NCBI RefSeq assembly: GCF_006717045.1
Contig: NZ_VFPH01000003.1
Coordinates: forward strand, 496,001-560,000
DNA from: Pseudonocardia cypriaca
GTDB lineage: Bacteria; Actinomycetota; Actinomycetes; Mycobacteriales; Pseudonocardiaceae
DNA length: 64,000 nucleotides
Reading direction: 5' to 3'
Part shown: one piece after another, positions 17,746-25,938 of the stretch
Layout: the number at the start of each line of letters is the position of its first letter
Numbering within the stretch: the first letter of the stretch is position 1
Position numbers and translations under genes: made by a program
Notes under the pieces: model-generated
Seen by the model: the letters and a program-made list of their open reading frames with translations, nothing else
What the model was told of the DNA's origin: nothing
The model's database searches: none

Positions 17746-18734
17746 TGGCACGCGCGGCCTTCGCGATGGCCACGAGGACGGCCAGCCAGCTGCTCCACCC
17801 GGCCGCGGTGGAACGGATCGCGGCCGCCGTCGACATCGACCCGGACGTCGTGCTCGACGGGTTCGACGGCGCCGACCTCGCGGACGTGGAGCTGCTGATC
17901 ACCGGCTGGGGCTGCGCGCCGATCACCGCGGACGTCCTCGCCGCGGCGCCCCGGCTGCGGGCCGTCGTCCACACGGCCGGCACCGTGCGCCAGCACGTCA
18001 CCGAGGAGTGCTGGGAACGGGGCATCGTGGTGAGCTCGGCGGCCGCGGCCAACGCCGTGCCGGTGGCCGAGTACGCCGTGGCGATGATCCTGCTCGCCGG
18101 CAAGCGGGTGCCCGAGATCGCGCGCCGGTTCCGCACCGAGCGCGTGCAGCAGGACTGGAACGCGCTCTTCCCGGAGTCGGGCAACTACCGGGCGACGGTC
18201 GGGCTGCTCGGGGCGTCGCTCATCGGGAGGCGGGTGGCCGACCTGCTGCGGCCGTTCGACCTCGACGTGCTCCTGCACGACCCGTACGCGGCCGACGCCG
18301 AGGTCCGGAGCCTCGGCGCGGAACCGGTCGGGCTGGACGAGCTGTTCGCCCGCGGCCGGGTGGTGTCGCTGCACGCGCCGCTCCTGCTCAGCACCCGGGG
18401 CATGGTCGACGGCCGGCTGCTCGCGCTCATGCGCGACGGCGCCACCCTGCTCAACACCGCGCGGGGCGGGCTCGTCGACCACGCCGCCCTGGAGCGCGAG
18501 GTGCTCTCCGGGCGGCTGCGCGCCGTGCTCGACGTGACCACCCCGGAGCCGCTGCCCGCCGACTCACCGCTCTGGGACTGCGACGGCGTGGTGCTCACCC
18601 CCCACGTCGCCGGCTCCAAGGGCAACGAGCTGCGCCGACTCGCCGACGCCGCGGCCGACGAGGTGGAGCGGTGGGCGGCCGGCCGCCCGTTCGCCCACCC
18701 GGTGCGCCGCGAGCTGCTGCCGCTGACCGCCTGA
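17745..18734 (+). CDS. D-2-hydroxyacid dehydrogenase (NAD-dependent)
   Basis: 329 residues from the GTG overlapping the permease stop (VARAAFAMATR). A Rossmann domain carries VGLLGASLIGRRVADLL (GxxxxG dinucleotide motif) and ends with the substrate-site motifs LLNTARGGLVDHAAL (Arg) and VVLTPHVAGSKG (His). These are the usual catalytic residues of the family, which reduces 2-keto acids or oxidises D-2-hydroxyacids in the cytoplasm. The operon context suggests it acts on a product of the imported carbohydrate, but the substrate is not evident. Confidence 0.9.
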   Translation: MARAAFAMATRTASQLLHPAAVERIAAAVDIDPDVVLDGFDGADLADVELLITGWGCAPITADVLAAAPRLRAVVHTAGTVRQHVTEECWERGIVVSSAAAANAVPVAEYAVAMILLAGKRVPEIARRFRTERVQQDWNALFPESGNYRATVGLLGASLIGRRVADLLRPFDLDVLLHDPYAADAEVRSLGAEPVGLDELFARGRVVSLHAPLLLSTRGMVDGRLLALMRDGATLLNTARGGLVDHAALEREVLSGRLRAVLDVTTPEPLPADSPLWDCDGVVLTPHVAGSKGNELRRLADAAADEVERWAAGRPFAHPVRRELLPLTA

Positions 18735-18750
18735 GAAGAGGAGACCCCCG

Positions 18751-20661
18751 ATTCCCGCCGAGTACCACGACCTGAGCCCGGACACCGGCTGGACCCGCAA
18801 GCACTGGGTCACCGTCGCCGACGACCTGCTCGCCGCCGTCCAGCGCTACCGCTCGCCCCGGGGCGGGCGGATCGACCTGCCGGGCGCGCCGGCGAAGGCG
18901 GGCGTCGTCTCCGACGGGCTGGAGGGATTCGCCCGCACGTTCCTGCTCGCGGCGTTCCGCGCCGCCGGCGACGACGACGGCACCGTACTGGCTCCCTACC
19001 GCGAGGGCCTCGTGAGCGGGCCTGGGCCGGCGGGCCCCGACGCGTGGCCGCCCATCGGCTCGCACGGGCCGGGCGGGCAGCCGATGGTCGAGTCGGCGTC
19101 GGTGGCGCTCGGCCTGCTGGCCGCACGGCGCTGGACCTGGGACCTGCTCGACGACGGCGAGCAGGACCGGCTCGAGAACTGGCTGCGCGGAGCGCTGCGC
19201 AACGAGCCTGCGCCGAACAACTGGTACCTGTTCCCGATGACCGTGGCCGCCTTCCTCGACGAGGTCGGCCGCGGTGACGCCGAGACCGCCCGCGCCATCG
19301 ACCGCGCGCTCGACCTGCTGGAGGTCTGGTACCGCGGCAACGGCTGGTACAGCGACGGCGACGGCCGCGCCTTCGACCACTACATCGGCTGGGCGATGCA
19401 CCTCTACCCGGTGCTGGTCGCGCACCTGCGCGGCGACACCGCGCAGCTGGAGCGGCTCGGTCCCCGGCTGGAGGAGTTCCTCGGCTCGTTCGCCGCCACC
19501 TTCGACGTAAACGGCGCCCCGCTCCACCAGGGCCGCTCGCTCACCTACCGCACCGCGACCCTGTCGGCCGTGGCGCTGGGCGAGGTGGTCGGGTGGACGC
19601 CGCTGCGCCCCGGCCAGACCCGGCGGATCCTGTCGGCGGGCCTGCGCTACTTCCTCGACCGCGGCGCGCTCACCGACGGGATCTTCTCCCGCGGCTGGCA
19701 CGGCCCGCACGCGGCCACGCTGCAGACCTACTCCGGGCCGGCGTCGCCGTACTGGGCGAGCAAGGGCTTCGTCGGGCTGCTGCTGCCGGAGTCGGCGCCG
19801 CTGTGGACGGCGGTCGAGGAGCCGCCGCCGTCGGCCGGGCCGGACCGCGCGATCGTCATCCCGTCGGTCGGCTGGCTGGTGCAGACCACCGAGGCGGACG
19901 GCATGGTCCGCGTGCACAACCACGGCAGCGACCACATCAACCCGTGGGACGCCGACGGCGGAGAGCCCGATCCGCTCTACGCCCGGCTCGCCTACTCCAC
20001 CCGCACCGGGCCCACCGCCGTCCGCAACGCCGCCGACAACCACATCGCGCTGCACGTCCGCGGCCGGGAGAGCGTGCGGCGGCGGATCCACCCGATCGGC
20101 AGCGGGCCGGACTGGGTGGCCTCCTGGCACCAGCCGCAGTTCCCCGGCCCACCCGCCTTCCCCGGCGGCCCACCGGTCGCGGGCGGGCCGGTGCTCCCCC
20201 AGTGCCGGATCGAGAGCCTCGTCGTCGCGCGGGGCGCGTGGGAGGTGCACGTCCACCGGCTCCGTTCCGTGCCGGCCGGCATTCCCGTCACGGTGACGGG
20301 ATGGGCGCTCGCCGCCGCGACCCCGCAGGACCTCGATCTGCAGGTCGACGGTGCCTCGGTCACCCTGCGGACGGGCGCGACGGCCGCCCGGCTCGTCGGC
20401 TGCCACGGCTTCGCCGCCGCCGAGGTCCAGCGGGCCCCGCAGGGCACGGCCTACGGGGCGTGGGCCCTGGTGCCCACCCTGCGGGGCACGGTGGTGCCCG
20501 GGGAGCTGCTGGTCACCGCGTCGACGCTCACCGGCGCGGCCGAGACCACCGCACCCGGGGTCACGGTGGAGGGCGGCGAGGTGTCGGTCGGCTGGACGGA
20601 CGGCGCGCGCACGACGTGCACCTGGAGGGGTGCGATACCGGCGGTGGTGACAACGCCCTGA
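18751..20661 (+). CDS. DUF2264 family protein, apparent ATT start
   Basis: About 636 residues. The DUF2264 N-terminus (IPAEYHDLSPDTGWTRKHW, then GLEGFARTFLLAAF) is in frame well upstream of the first ATG/GTG (19012). The only codon that fits the ribosome site AGAGGAG is ATT at 18751; no ATG, GTG or TTG exists between that site and the domain. The rest shows the aromatic, helical repeat character of the family (NNWYLFPM, WYSDGDGRAFDHYIGWAM, GIFSRGWHGPHA, then a beta-rich C-terminal part). DUF2264 proteins are thought to act on uronic-acid or related oligosaccharides, and some are classed as glycoside hydrolases. That fits the last place in a sugar-uptake operon. No signal peptide is visible, so it is probably cytoplasmic. 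Confidence 0.85.
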   Translation: MPAEYHDLSPDTGWTRKHWVTVADDLLAAVQRYRSPRGGRIDLPGAPAKAGVVSDGLEGFARTFLLAAFRAAGDDDGTVLAPYREGLVSGPGPAGPDAWPPIGSHGPGGQPMVESASVALGLLAARRWTWDLLDDGEQDRLENWLRGALRNEPAPNNWYLFPMTVAAFLDEVGRGDAETARAIDRALDLLEVWYRGNGWYSDGDGRAFDHYIGWAMHLYPVLVAHLRGDTAQLERLGPRLEEFLGSFAATFDVNGAPLHQGRSLTYRTATLSAVALGEVVGWTPLRPGQTRRILSAGLRYFLDRGALTDGIFSRGWHGPHAATLQTYSGPASPYWASKGFVGLLLPESAPLWTAVEEPPPSAGPDRAIVIPSVGWLVQTTEADGMVRVHNHGSDHINPWDADGGEPDPLYARLAYSTRTGPTAVRNAADNHIALHVRGRESVRRRIHPIGSGPDWVASWHQPQFPGPPAFPGGPPVAGGPVLPQCRIESLVVARGAWEVHVHRLRSVPAGIPVTVTGWALAAATPQDLDLQVDGASVTLRTGATAARLVGCHGFAAAEVQRAPQGTAYGAWALVPTLRGTVVPGELLVTASTLTGAAETTAPGVTVEGGEVSVGWTDGARTTCTWRGAIPAVVTTP

Positions 20662-20816
20662 CGGGCAGCGGCGCAGGTCGATGTCACGCAATGTGATCGC
20701 CTGTCCGCCGCGAAGCTCCAATCATCACCTTTTCGCGGACGACATGCCTCGTTGAACGAGGCGTAACACGGCGTCCGCAGGCTGGAGCCGCTCCTCCGCA
20801 ACCTCGCTCCCTAGGT

Positions 20817-21092
20817 ATGCCAATGCTGTACGGAACCGACGATCCCGATCCGGCCGACACGGTCAGCAGCGTGCTGCCCGGCTACCGCTTCCATTGCCCG
20901 GACATCGCCAGCGTGGATCTGCACCTCGCCGAGCGACGAGAGCACATGGGGCCTCGTTCGAACCTCACTCCCAGGTTCAGGGAGGCGGCGCGGCAGGACA
21001 TCGACCGGCTGCTGGAACGTCGGCTGTACCTGATGATCGTTCACCTCGCCGATCCACTCGAGGACTCCGTCCCTCCGGCGCAGGCGGCCTGA
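20817..21092 (+). CDS. Small hypothetical protein
   Basis: 91 residues (MPMLYGTDDPDPADTVSSVL at the start, an amphipathic, charged middle with DIDRLLERRLYLMIVHLAD). No family recognised. The ribosome site is poor and the gene is convergent with mftE, ending 11 bases from its stop. Composition is protein-like and not a mirror of any gene on the other strand, so I keep it with modest confidence. Confidence 0.5.
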   Translation: MPMLYGTDDPDPADTVSSVLPGYRFHCPDIASVDLHLAERREHMGPRSNLTPRFREAARQDIDRLLERRLYLMIVHLADPLEDSVPPAQAA

Positions 21093-21103
21093 GCGCCTAC
21101 TCG

Positions 21104-21790
21104 TCAGGTCAGCCGGCCGGTCGGGTCGGCCCGCCACCGGGCGAGGCAGGTGCGGAGCGCGGCGGTCATCTCGGCCAGCAGTCGCTCGCCTTCCGGCGCG
21201 TTCGCACCGGTCGGGTCGCCCAGCACGCCGTTGGGACTCACCGCCGCCACGCCACCCGCGCGCAAGGCGGGGAGCAGCTCGGCGAGCGGCGCCGTCGCGC
21301 CCGGCTCGGCGGCGTCCATCCGGACCGAGCCGGGGTCGAGGGCGAGCAGGATCGACGTCTCGGTGCGCCCGGCGTGCGCATCCCCGCCCGCCGGGACGCA
21401 CGGCCACCACGCTGCATCGCGGCCTTCGTGGCGCAGCTGCGCCACCGCGTCGGGGACGGTGGGGAGGTTGCCGCCGTGCCCGTTGACGAACACGAGCCGC
21501 GAGGCCCAGCGGCACGCGGAGCGGCCGAGCTCCACGAGGACCGCACGCAGCGCCTCGTGCCCGATCGACAGCGTGCCGGGGAAGCCCTCGTGCTCGCCGG
21601 AGGCCCCGTAGGCCAGGGGCGGGGCGACCAGCAGGGCGTCGCCGGAGGCGGCGGCCCGCCGAGCGACGGCGGCGGCGACGCGGGCGTCCGTGTCGAGCGG
21701 CAGGTGCGGCCCGTGCTGCTCCAGCGCTCCGAGCGGGACGAGCAGGGTGGCGGCGCGCACCTCGGGCCACACCCGATCACCGAGATTCAT
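21104..21790 (-). CDS. mftE: Mycofactocin system creatininase-family peptidase MftE
   Basis: 228 residues from the ATG at 21790 (MNLGDRVWPEV), which matches the family's usual start. The frame continues upstream, but only through 30-bp repeat DNA and low-complexity sequence. Metal ligands of the creatininase fold are present: GALEQHGPHLPLDTDARV and VFVNGHGGNLPT. MftE removes the core Val-Tyr dipeptide product from the MftC-modified MftA peptide. It follows mftC on the same strand after 139 bases that contain two repeat copies. No Shine-Dalgarno is visible at this start. mftD, which normally lies between mftC and mftE, is absent here. Confidence 0.88.
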   Translation of the reverse strand: MNLGDRVWPEVRAATLLVPLGALEQHGPHLPLDTDARVAAAVARRAAASGDALLVAPPLAYGASGEHEGFPGTLSIGHEALRAVLVELGRSACRWASRLVFVNGHGGNLPTVPDAVAQLRHEGRDAAWWPCVPAGGDAHAGRTETSILLALDPGSVRMDAAEPGATAPLAELLPALRAGGVAAVSPNGVLGDPTGANAPEGERLLAEMTAALRTCLARWRADPTGRLT

Positions 21791-21850
21791 CCGACGAGCG
21801 GCGCGTTCGTCGGATGGGTTCCGACGAGCGGCACGTTCGTCGGATGGGTT
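21791..21850. repeat. Two 30-bp direct repeats, palindrome family 2
   Basis: Units at 21791-21820 and 21821-21850 differ at one base. Each contains a near-palindrome of type CCGACGAGC..GTTCGTCGG. The same core occurs at 27,820-27,872. The repeats abut the mftE start codon and sit in the mftC-mftE gap. Confidence 0.85.
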
Positions 21851-21929
21851 CCGACGCCCATGCATGTCTGAGGGCTGTGCGCGCCGCAAAGCAAGCGCGC
21901 AGGCCTCAGTGGCACGACAGCGCCGTTCG

Positions 21930-23117
21930 TCAGGTTCCGACCCGCAGGCCGGCGAGCGGGTTCTCGTCGCATGCCCGGTCCGGGCGCATCCCGATCGAGA
22001 CCGGGACGGGGCCGCGGGAGTTGCGGGGTGCCGACCGGGAGTGGTCGACATCCGACTTCGGGATCACCGTGTCGGCGCCACGAGCCGCGAGCGCCTGCTC
22101 GCCGAAGCCGCGCACGCACTCCGGGTCGGGTCCGTCGAGCGGGAGGCCGGTGAAGAACTTGGCAGCCATGCAGCCGCCCTGGCAGGAGTCGTAGAAGCCG
22201 CAGCTGCGGCACGCGCCGCCGGTTTGCGGCTGCCGGAGCTCGGCGAAGAGCTCCGAGCCGCGCCACACCCCCTGGAACCCGCCGGGCGAGCGGACGTTGC
22301 CCGCGAGGAAGTTCTCGTGGATCGCGAACGGGCACGCGTACACGTCGCCGACCGGGTCGATCAGGCAGACCACCCGCCCGGCCCCGCACAGGTTGAGCCC
22401 GGGCAGCGCCTCGCCGTAGGCGGAGAGGTGGAAGAACGAGTCGCCGGTGAGCACGTTCTCGCCGTGGGCGACCAGCCAGTCGTAGAGCTGCCGCTGCTGC
22501 GCGGCCGTGGGGTGCAGCTCGTCCCACACGTCGGCGCCCCGGCCGGACGGCCGCAGCCGGGTGATGCGCAGCTGCGCGCCGAACTTGTCCGCGATCGCCT
22601 TGAACTCGTCGAGCTGGTCGACGTTCTGCCGGGTCATGACCACGCTGATCTTGGGCTGCCCGAACCCCGCTGCGGCCAGGTTCTCCAGCGCCCGGATCGC
22701 GGTGGCGTACGAACCGGGGCCGCGCACGTGGTCGTTGACCTCGGGGGTGGCCCCGTCCAGCGAGATCTGGACGTCGACGTAGTCGGTGGCCGCGAGCTGC
22801 CTGGCCCGCGCTTCGTCGAGCTTGATCCCGTTGGTCGAGAACTTGACGCCGACGTCGTGGGTGACGGCGTAGTCGAGCAGCTCCCAGAAGTCCGAGCGGA
22901 CGGTGGGCTCGCCGCCGCCGATGTTGACGTAGAAGACCTGCATCCGCTGCAGCTCGTCGATCACGGACTTCGCCTCGTCCGTGCTGAGCTCGCGCGGGTC
23001 GCGGCGCCCGGAGGACGACAGGCAGTGCACGCACGCCAGGTTGCAGGCGTAGGTGAGCTCCCAGGTGAGGCAGATCGGGGAGTTGAGGCCGTACTGGAAG
23101 TGGTCCACCAGTCTCAT
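21930..23117 (-). CDS. mftC: Mycofactocin radical SAM maturase MftC
   Basis: 395 residues. The radical-SAM cluster motif CNLACVHC is at about residue 29, followed by GGGEPT. The C-terminal SPASM domain has the expected cysteines (CGAGRVVCLIDP, YACPFA, CRSCGFYDSCQGGC, DPECVRGFGE). MftC oxidatively decarboxylates the C-terminal tyrosine of MftA and then forms the Val-Tyr cross-link, using S-adenosylmethionine. The ATG overlaps the mftB stop by four bases. Length and start (MRLVDHFQYGLNSPICLTWE) are typical. Confidence 0.95.
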   Translation of the reverse strand: MRLVDHFQYGLNSPICLTWELTYACNLACVHCLSSSGRRDPRELSTDEAKSVIDELQRMQVFYVNIGGGEPTVRSDFWELLDYAVTHDVGVKFSTNGIKLDEARARQLAATDYVDVQISLDGATPEVNDHVRGPGSYATAIRALENLAAAGFGQPKISVVMTRQNVDQLDEFKAIADKFGAQLRITRLRPSGRGADVWDELHPTAAQQRQLYDWLVAHGENVLTGDSFFHLSAYGEALPGLNLCGAGRVVCLIDPVGDVYACPFAIHENFLAGNVRSPGGFQGVWRGSELFAELRQPQTGGACRSCGFYDSCQGGCMAAKFFTGLPLDGPDPECVRGFGEQALAARGADTVIPKSDVDHSRSAPRNSRGPVPVSIGMRPDRACDENPLAGLRVGT

Positions 23118-23398
23118 GGGCGCTCCTCGATGGTTCCGTTGGCGGCCAGGCCGGCGAGCGCCCGCAGGTAGGCGGGGCGCTGGGCCGTCTCGACGCCCGC
23201 GGCGTCGAGCGCGGAGTGCACGTCCGGGTGCCGTTCCAGCCCGGAGACGACCTCGACGAGCTGGGGGGTCTTCAGGAACGACAGCCTGCGGGTGCCGAAG
23301 TGGTAGACCAGCGCCCCGAACGGCTCGGGGCGCAGCGCCACCCGCGGGCTGCAGCGGTGCGGGCGCGCCGGGTCGAAGCCCGAGGCGTCCCCGGTCAC
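23114..23398 (-). CDS. mftB: Mycofactocin peptide chaperone MftB
   Basis: 94 residues from a GTG one base after the mftA stop. It contains the RiPP recognition-element pattern of MftB (FGALVYHFGTRRLSFLKTPQ). MftB binds the MftA leader and delivers it to MftC. It is tightly coupled to both neighbours and slightly longer at the N-terminus than some homologues. Confidence 0.92.
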   Translation of the reverse strand: MTGDASGFDPARPHRCSPRVALRPEPFGALVYHFGTRRLSFLKTPQLVEVVSGLERHPDVHSALDAAGVETAQRPAYLRALAGLAANGTIEERP

Positions 23399-23399
23399 G

Positions 23400-23501
23400 T
23401 CAGTAGACGCCGCACATGCCGTCGATGGAGACCTCCTCGACGAGGGTCTCCTCGACCACTGGCTCCTCGGCAGCAGCCTGGGATTCGCTGGTGGGCGACA
23501 T
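23400..23501 (-). CDS. mftA: Mycofactocin precursor peptide MftA
   Basis: 33 residues, acidic (EEPVVEETLVEEVS), ending in the invariant core IDGMCGVY; the last Val-Tyr becomes the redox cofactor. Two in-frame ATGs exist: 23507 touches the AGGAGG directly, while 23501 (MSPTSESQAAAEE) has it six bases upstream, so 23501 is chosen. The core lies right at the stop codon, one base before mftB. Too short to be caught by ordinary gene callers. Confidence 0.95.
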   Translation of the reverse strand: MSPTSESQAAAEEPVVEETLVEEVSIDGMCGVY

Positions 23502-23546
23502 GCGCATCCTCCTGACGGCGGGTGGCTGGGATGTGACGGACGTTAA

Positions 23547-23563
23547 TTGACACGTCGTGCCAA
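23547..23563. promoter_or_regulatory. Candidate operator for mftABCE (17-bp imperfect palindrome)
   Basis: TTGACACGTCGTGCCAA has seven-base arms that match at six positions around GTC. It lies 46 bases upstream of the mftA start and 26 bases before the DUF952 start, in the only gap between the divergent genes. Mycofactocin operons are typically controlled by the TetR-family repressor MftR; no mftR gene is in this window. Confidence 0.5.
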
Positions 23564-23588
23564 AGACAAGGCCCTGCAGACTGCGCGG

Positions 23589-23948
23589 GTGGAGTCGAAC
23601 GTCCTGTTGCACCTGTGCACCGCCGAGGAGTGGGACGCCGCCCGGGCGGCCGGTGCCGTGGCCCCGCCATCGCTGGCCGAGGTCGGGTTCGTGCACCTCT
23701 CGACGCCCGAGCAGGTCACGCTGCCGGCAAACCGGCTCTTCCGCGGCCGGCCGGACGTGCTGCTGCTCGTGATCGACCCGGCCCGCGTCCACGTCGACGT
23801 CCGCTGGGAGCCCGGCGTGCCCGGCGACCCGGAGTCCATGCGCTTCCCGCACGCCTACGGCCCGATCCCGACGACGGCGGTGACGGCCACCCTCCCCTAC
23901 CGGCCGGGCGACGACGGCACGTTCACCGCGCCGACGCTGCCGGGCTGA
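23589..23948 (+). CDS. DUF952 family protein
   Basis: 119 residues from GTG 23589 (VESNVLLHLCTAEEW). DUF952 features are clear: GFVHLSTPEQVTLPANRLF, then VLLLVIDP and a closing MRFPHAYGPIPTTAV. A TTG start 14 codons earlier is possible but falls inside the palindrome. These proteins have a small barrel-like fold of the ART/RNA-2'-phosphotransferase type, and their function is unproven. It is divergent from mftA and overlaps the end of the next gene by 26 bases (convergent). Confidence 0.85.
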   Translation: MESNVLLHLCTAEEWDAARAAGAVAPPSLAEVGFVHLSTPEQVTLPANRLFRGRPDVLLLVIDPARVHVDVRWEPGVPGDPESMRFPHAYGPIPTTAVTATLPYRPGDDGTFTAPTLPG

Positions 23949-24876
23949 GCCGCCCACGGGCATCGACCGCCCGACGGGCCTCCTCGGCGATGAGATCCAT
24001 GTTGATCGCCGCACCGGCCATCAGCCCGGCCGCGGCGGACCCGATCACCTGCGCCTGCACGTCGGCGACGTTGCCGGCCGCCCAGACGCCGGGCACGGCG
24101 GTGGCGCCACCCGGCCCGACGGGCACAGCGCTGCCGACGACGTGGTCCCCCATCCGCACCTCCTCCGCCACCAGGCCCGGCACCGGGGGTACGCGGGCGG
24201 TGAACCTCGGTGCGACGACGAGCACCTCGCGCGCGACGGTCCGGCCCGAGACCAGGCGAACGCCCGCCAGCCGGTCGTCGACGACCTCGAGCCCGGCGAC
24301 CTCACCGTCCACCACGGCGATGTCGAGCGCGGCGAGCTGCTCCCACTGTTCCGCGGGAAGATCGGGCCCGGTGTGGAGGAACACCGTGACGTCGCCGGTC
24401 AGCTGCCGGAACAGCATCGCCTGGTGCGCGGCCATCGGCCCCGTCGCCAGCACCCCGACGGCCTGGTCGCGCACCTCCCAGCCGTGGCAGTACGGGCAGT
24501 GCAGCACGTCCCGGCCCCACCGCTGCGCCAGCCCGGGCACGTCCGGCAGCTCGTCGACGAGGCCGGTCGCGACGAGCAGCCGGCGGGCCGTCTCCGTGCG
24601 CCCGTCGTCGAGGTGGACCCGGAAACCCGGCTCGACGCCGACCACGCTTCCGCGTACCAGCTCCCCGCCGTAGCCGACGACCTCCTCGCGCCCTGCCGCC
24701 AGCAGCTCACCCGGCGGCGTGCCGTCGCGGGTCAGGAAGTTGTGCACCCCGTGGGCCGGCGCGTTCCGGGGCTCGCCACCGTCCACCACCAGCACCGAGC
24801 GCCGGGAGCGGAGCAGGGCCGTGGCGCCGGCCAGCCCAGCGGCTCCCCCGCCGATCACGATCACGTCGTAGGACAT
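23923..24876 (-). CDS. Thioredoxin-reductase-like NAD(P)/FAD-dependent oxidoreductase
   Basis: 317 residues. FAD-binding GxGxxG at the N-terminus (VIVIGGGAAGLAGATALL), redox-active CPYC (residues about 133-136), a second dinucleotide segment (VGVLATGPMAAHQA) and the C-terminal VPGVWAAGNVADVQ FAD motif. This is the layout of the thioredoxin reductase family. There is no thioredoxin gene beside it, so the electron partner is unknown. Its end overlaps the DUF952 gene tail to tail. Confidence 0.9.
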   Translation of the reverse strand: MSYDVIVIGGGAAGLAGATALLRSRRSVLVVDGGEPRNAPAHGVHNFLTRDGTPPGELLAAGREEVVGYGGELVRGSVVGVEPGFRVHLDDGRTETARRLLVATGLVDELPDVPGLAQRWGRDVLHCPYCHGWEVRDQAVGVLATGPMAAHQAMLFRQLTGDVTVFLHTGPDLPAEQWEQLAALDIAVVDGEVAGLEVVDDRLAGVRLVSGRTVAREVLVVAPRFTARVPPVPGLVAEEVRMGDHVVGSAVPVGPGGATAVPGVWAAGNVADVQAQVIGSAAAGLMAGAAINMDLIAEEARRAVDARGRLSPAASAR

Positions 24877-25092
24877 GCCGCCCACTCTGGGCGGGAGACG
24901 ACGGATCGGCACGGTTTCTTGCCAATTCGCAAAGTTGTTCCCGAGACCGTGCGGCGCTACCCGACCCGGGACGCGCCGGTCTGGTGGGTCGTCAGCCGCC
25001 CTCGTGAGACGCGCGGCCGGGGGTGTGCCCCACCCCATCACGGGGGTCCTCGCCAGGGACGCGTGAACCCGGCGTCCATAGCGTCTGCGTCC

Positions 25093-25890
25093 ATGACCAG
25101 CACGCTCCCCCTCCCGGGACGGCAGCGGACGAAGACCGACCTCCTGCTGTTCCTCACCGCCACGTTCGCCGTCAGCTGGCTGCCGTGGGGCGCGGCGCTG
25201 CTCGCCGGGGGCGACACCGCTGAGCCGCTGACCCAGCTGCTCTTCGTCGTCGGCTCCTTCGGCCCGACGGTGGTCGCGCTGCTGCTCTGGTGCTGCGGGA
25301 GGCGCCGCCCGCGCGGGCGCAACCCGTTCGGCGCGGTGGGGCTCTGGTTGCCGCCGGCGCTGCTGCTGGGGGCGGCACCCGCGGTCGCCGGGGCCCTCGT
25401 CGACGGCACGCTCGACCTCGCGGTCGCGAGCGGCCGAGCGGCGACGGTCGGCGGGCCGCTCCTGGTGATCGGGTACGTGCTCGTCGCCGGGCCGCTGTCG
25501 GAGGAGTTCGGCTGGCGGGGATACGCGCAGCCGCGCCTCCGCCGCCTGCTCGCGCCGGTGCCGACGGCGGTGCTGCTCGGCCTCGTCTGGGCGGTGTGGC
25601 ACGCACCGCTGTTCCTGCTCACGGGCACGACGCAAGCCGAGATCGGGCTCGGCAGCGTGCAGGCGCTGCTGTTCTTCGTGACGTTCGTGCCGATGAGCTA
25701 CACGATCTGGGTGGTGTCGGAGCGGCTGCGCGGCGGCGTCGCGGCGGCCGTGGCGGTGCACGCCGCGAACAACGCGGCGTCCGGGCTGTTCCCGACGTCC
25801 TCGACGGCCGCAGCCCTCCTGACCACCGCGGTGACCACCGCGATCGCCGTGGCACTGCACGTCCTGGTCCGCCGGACTCCCACGACCTGA
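25093..25890 (+). CDS. CPBP family intramembrane metalloprotease (CAAX-protease-like)
   Basis: 265 residues, about eight hydrophobic segments. The catalytic motifs of the ABI/CPBP family are intact: SEEFGWRGYAQPRL (EExxxR), WAVWHAPLF (FxxxH type) and AVHAANNAASG (HxxxN). These act as a glutamate-based peptidase in the membrane; targets cannot be predicted. It lies immediately before a two-component system on the same strand and 216 bases from the divergent thioredoxin-reductase-like gene. The start is the ATG before TSTLPLPG. Confidence 0.88.
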   Translation: MTSTLPLPGRQRTKTDLLLFLTATFAVSWLPWGAALLAGGDTAEPLTQLLFVVGSFGPTVVALLLWCCGRRRPRGRNPFGAVGLWLPPALLLGAAPAVAGALVDGTLDLAVASGRAATVGGPLLVIGYVLVAGPLSEEFGWRGYAQPRLRRLLAPVPTAVLLGLVWAVWHAPLFLLTGTTQAEIGLGSVQALLFFVTFVPMSYTIWVVSERLRGGVAAAVAVHAANNAASGLFPTSSTAAALLTTAVTTAIAVALHVLVRRTPTT

Positions 25891-25938
25891 TCTACGCGGA
25901 CGTACCACCTTCGATCGACGCGGACCGCGGGCCGGCAC

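Noticed and set aside
21791..22051. N-terminal extension of mftE by about 87 residues
   Set aside because: It runs through the 30-bp repeats and into the end of mftC. Family similarity begins at the ATG at 21790.
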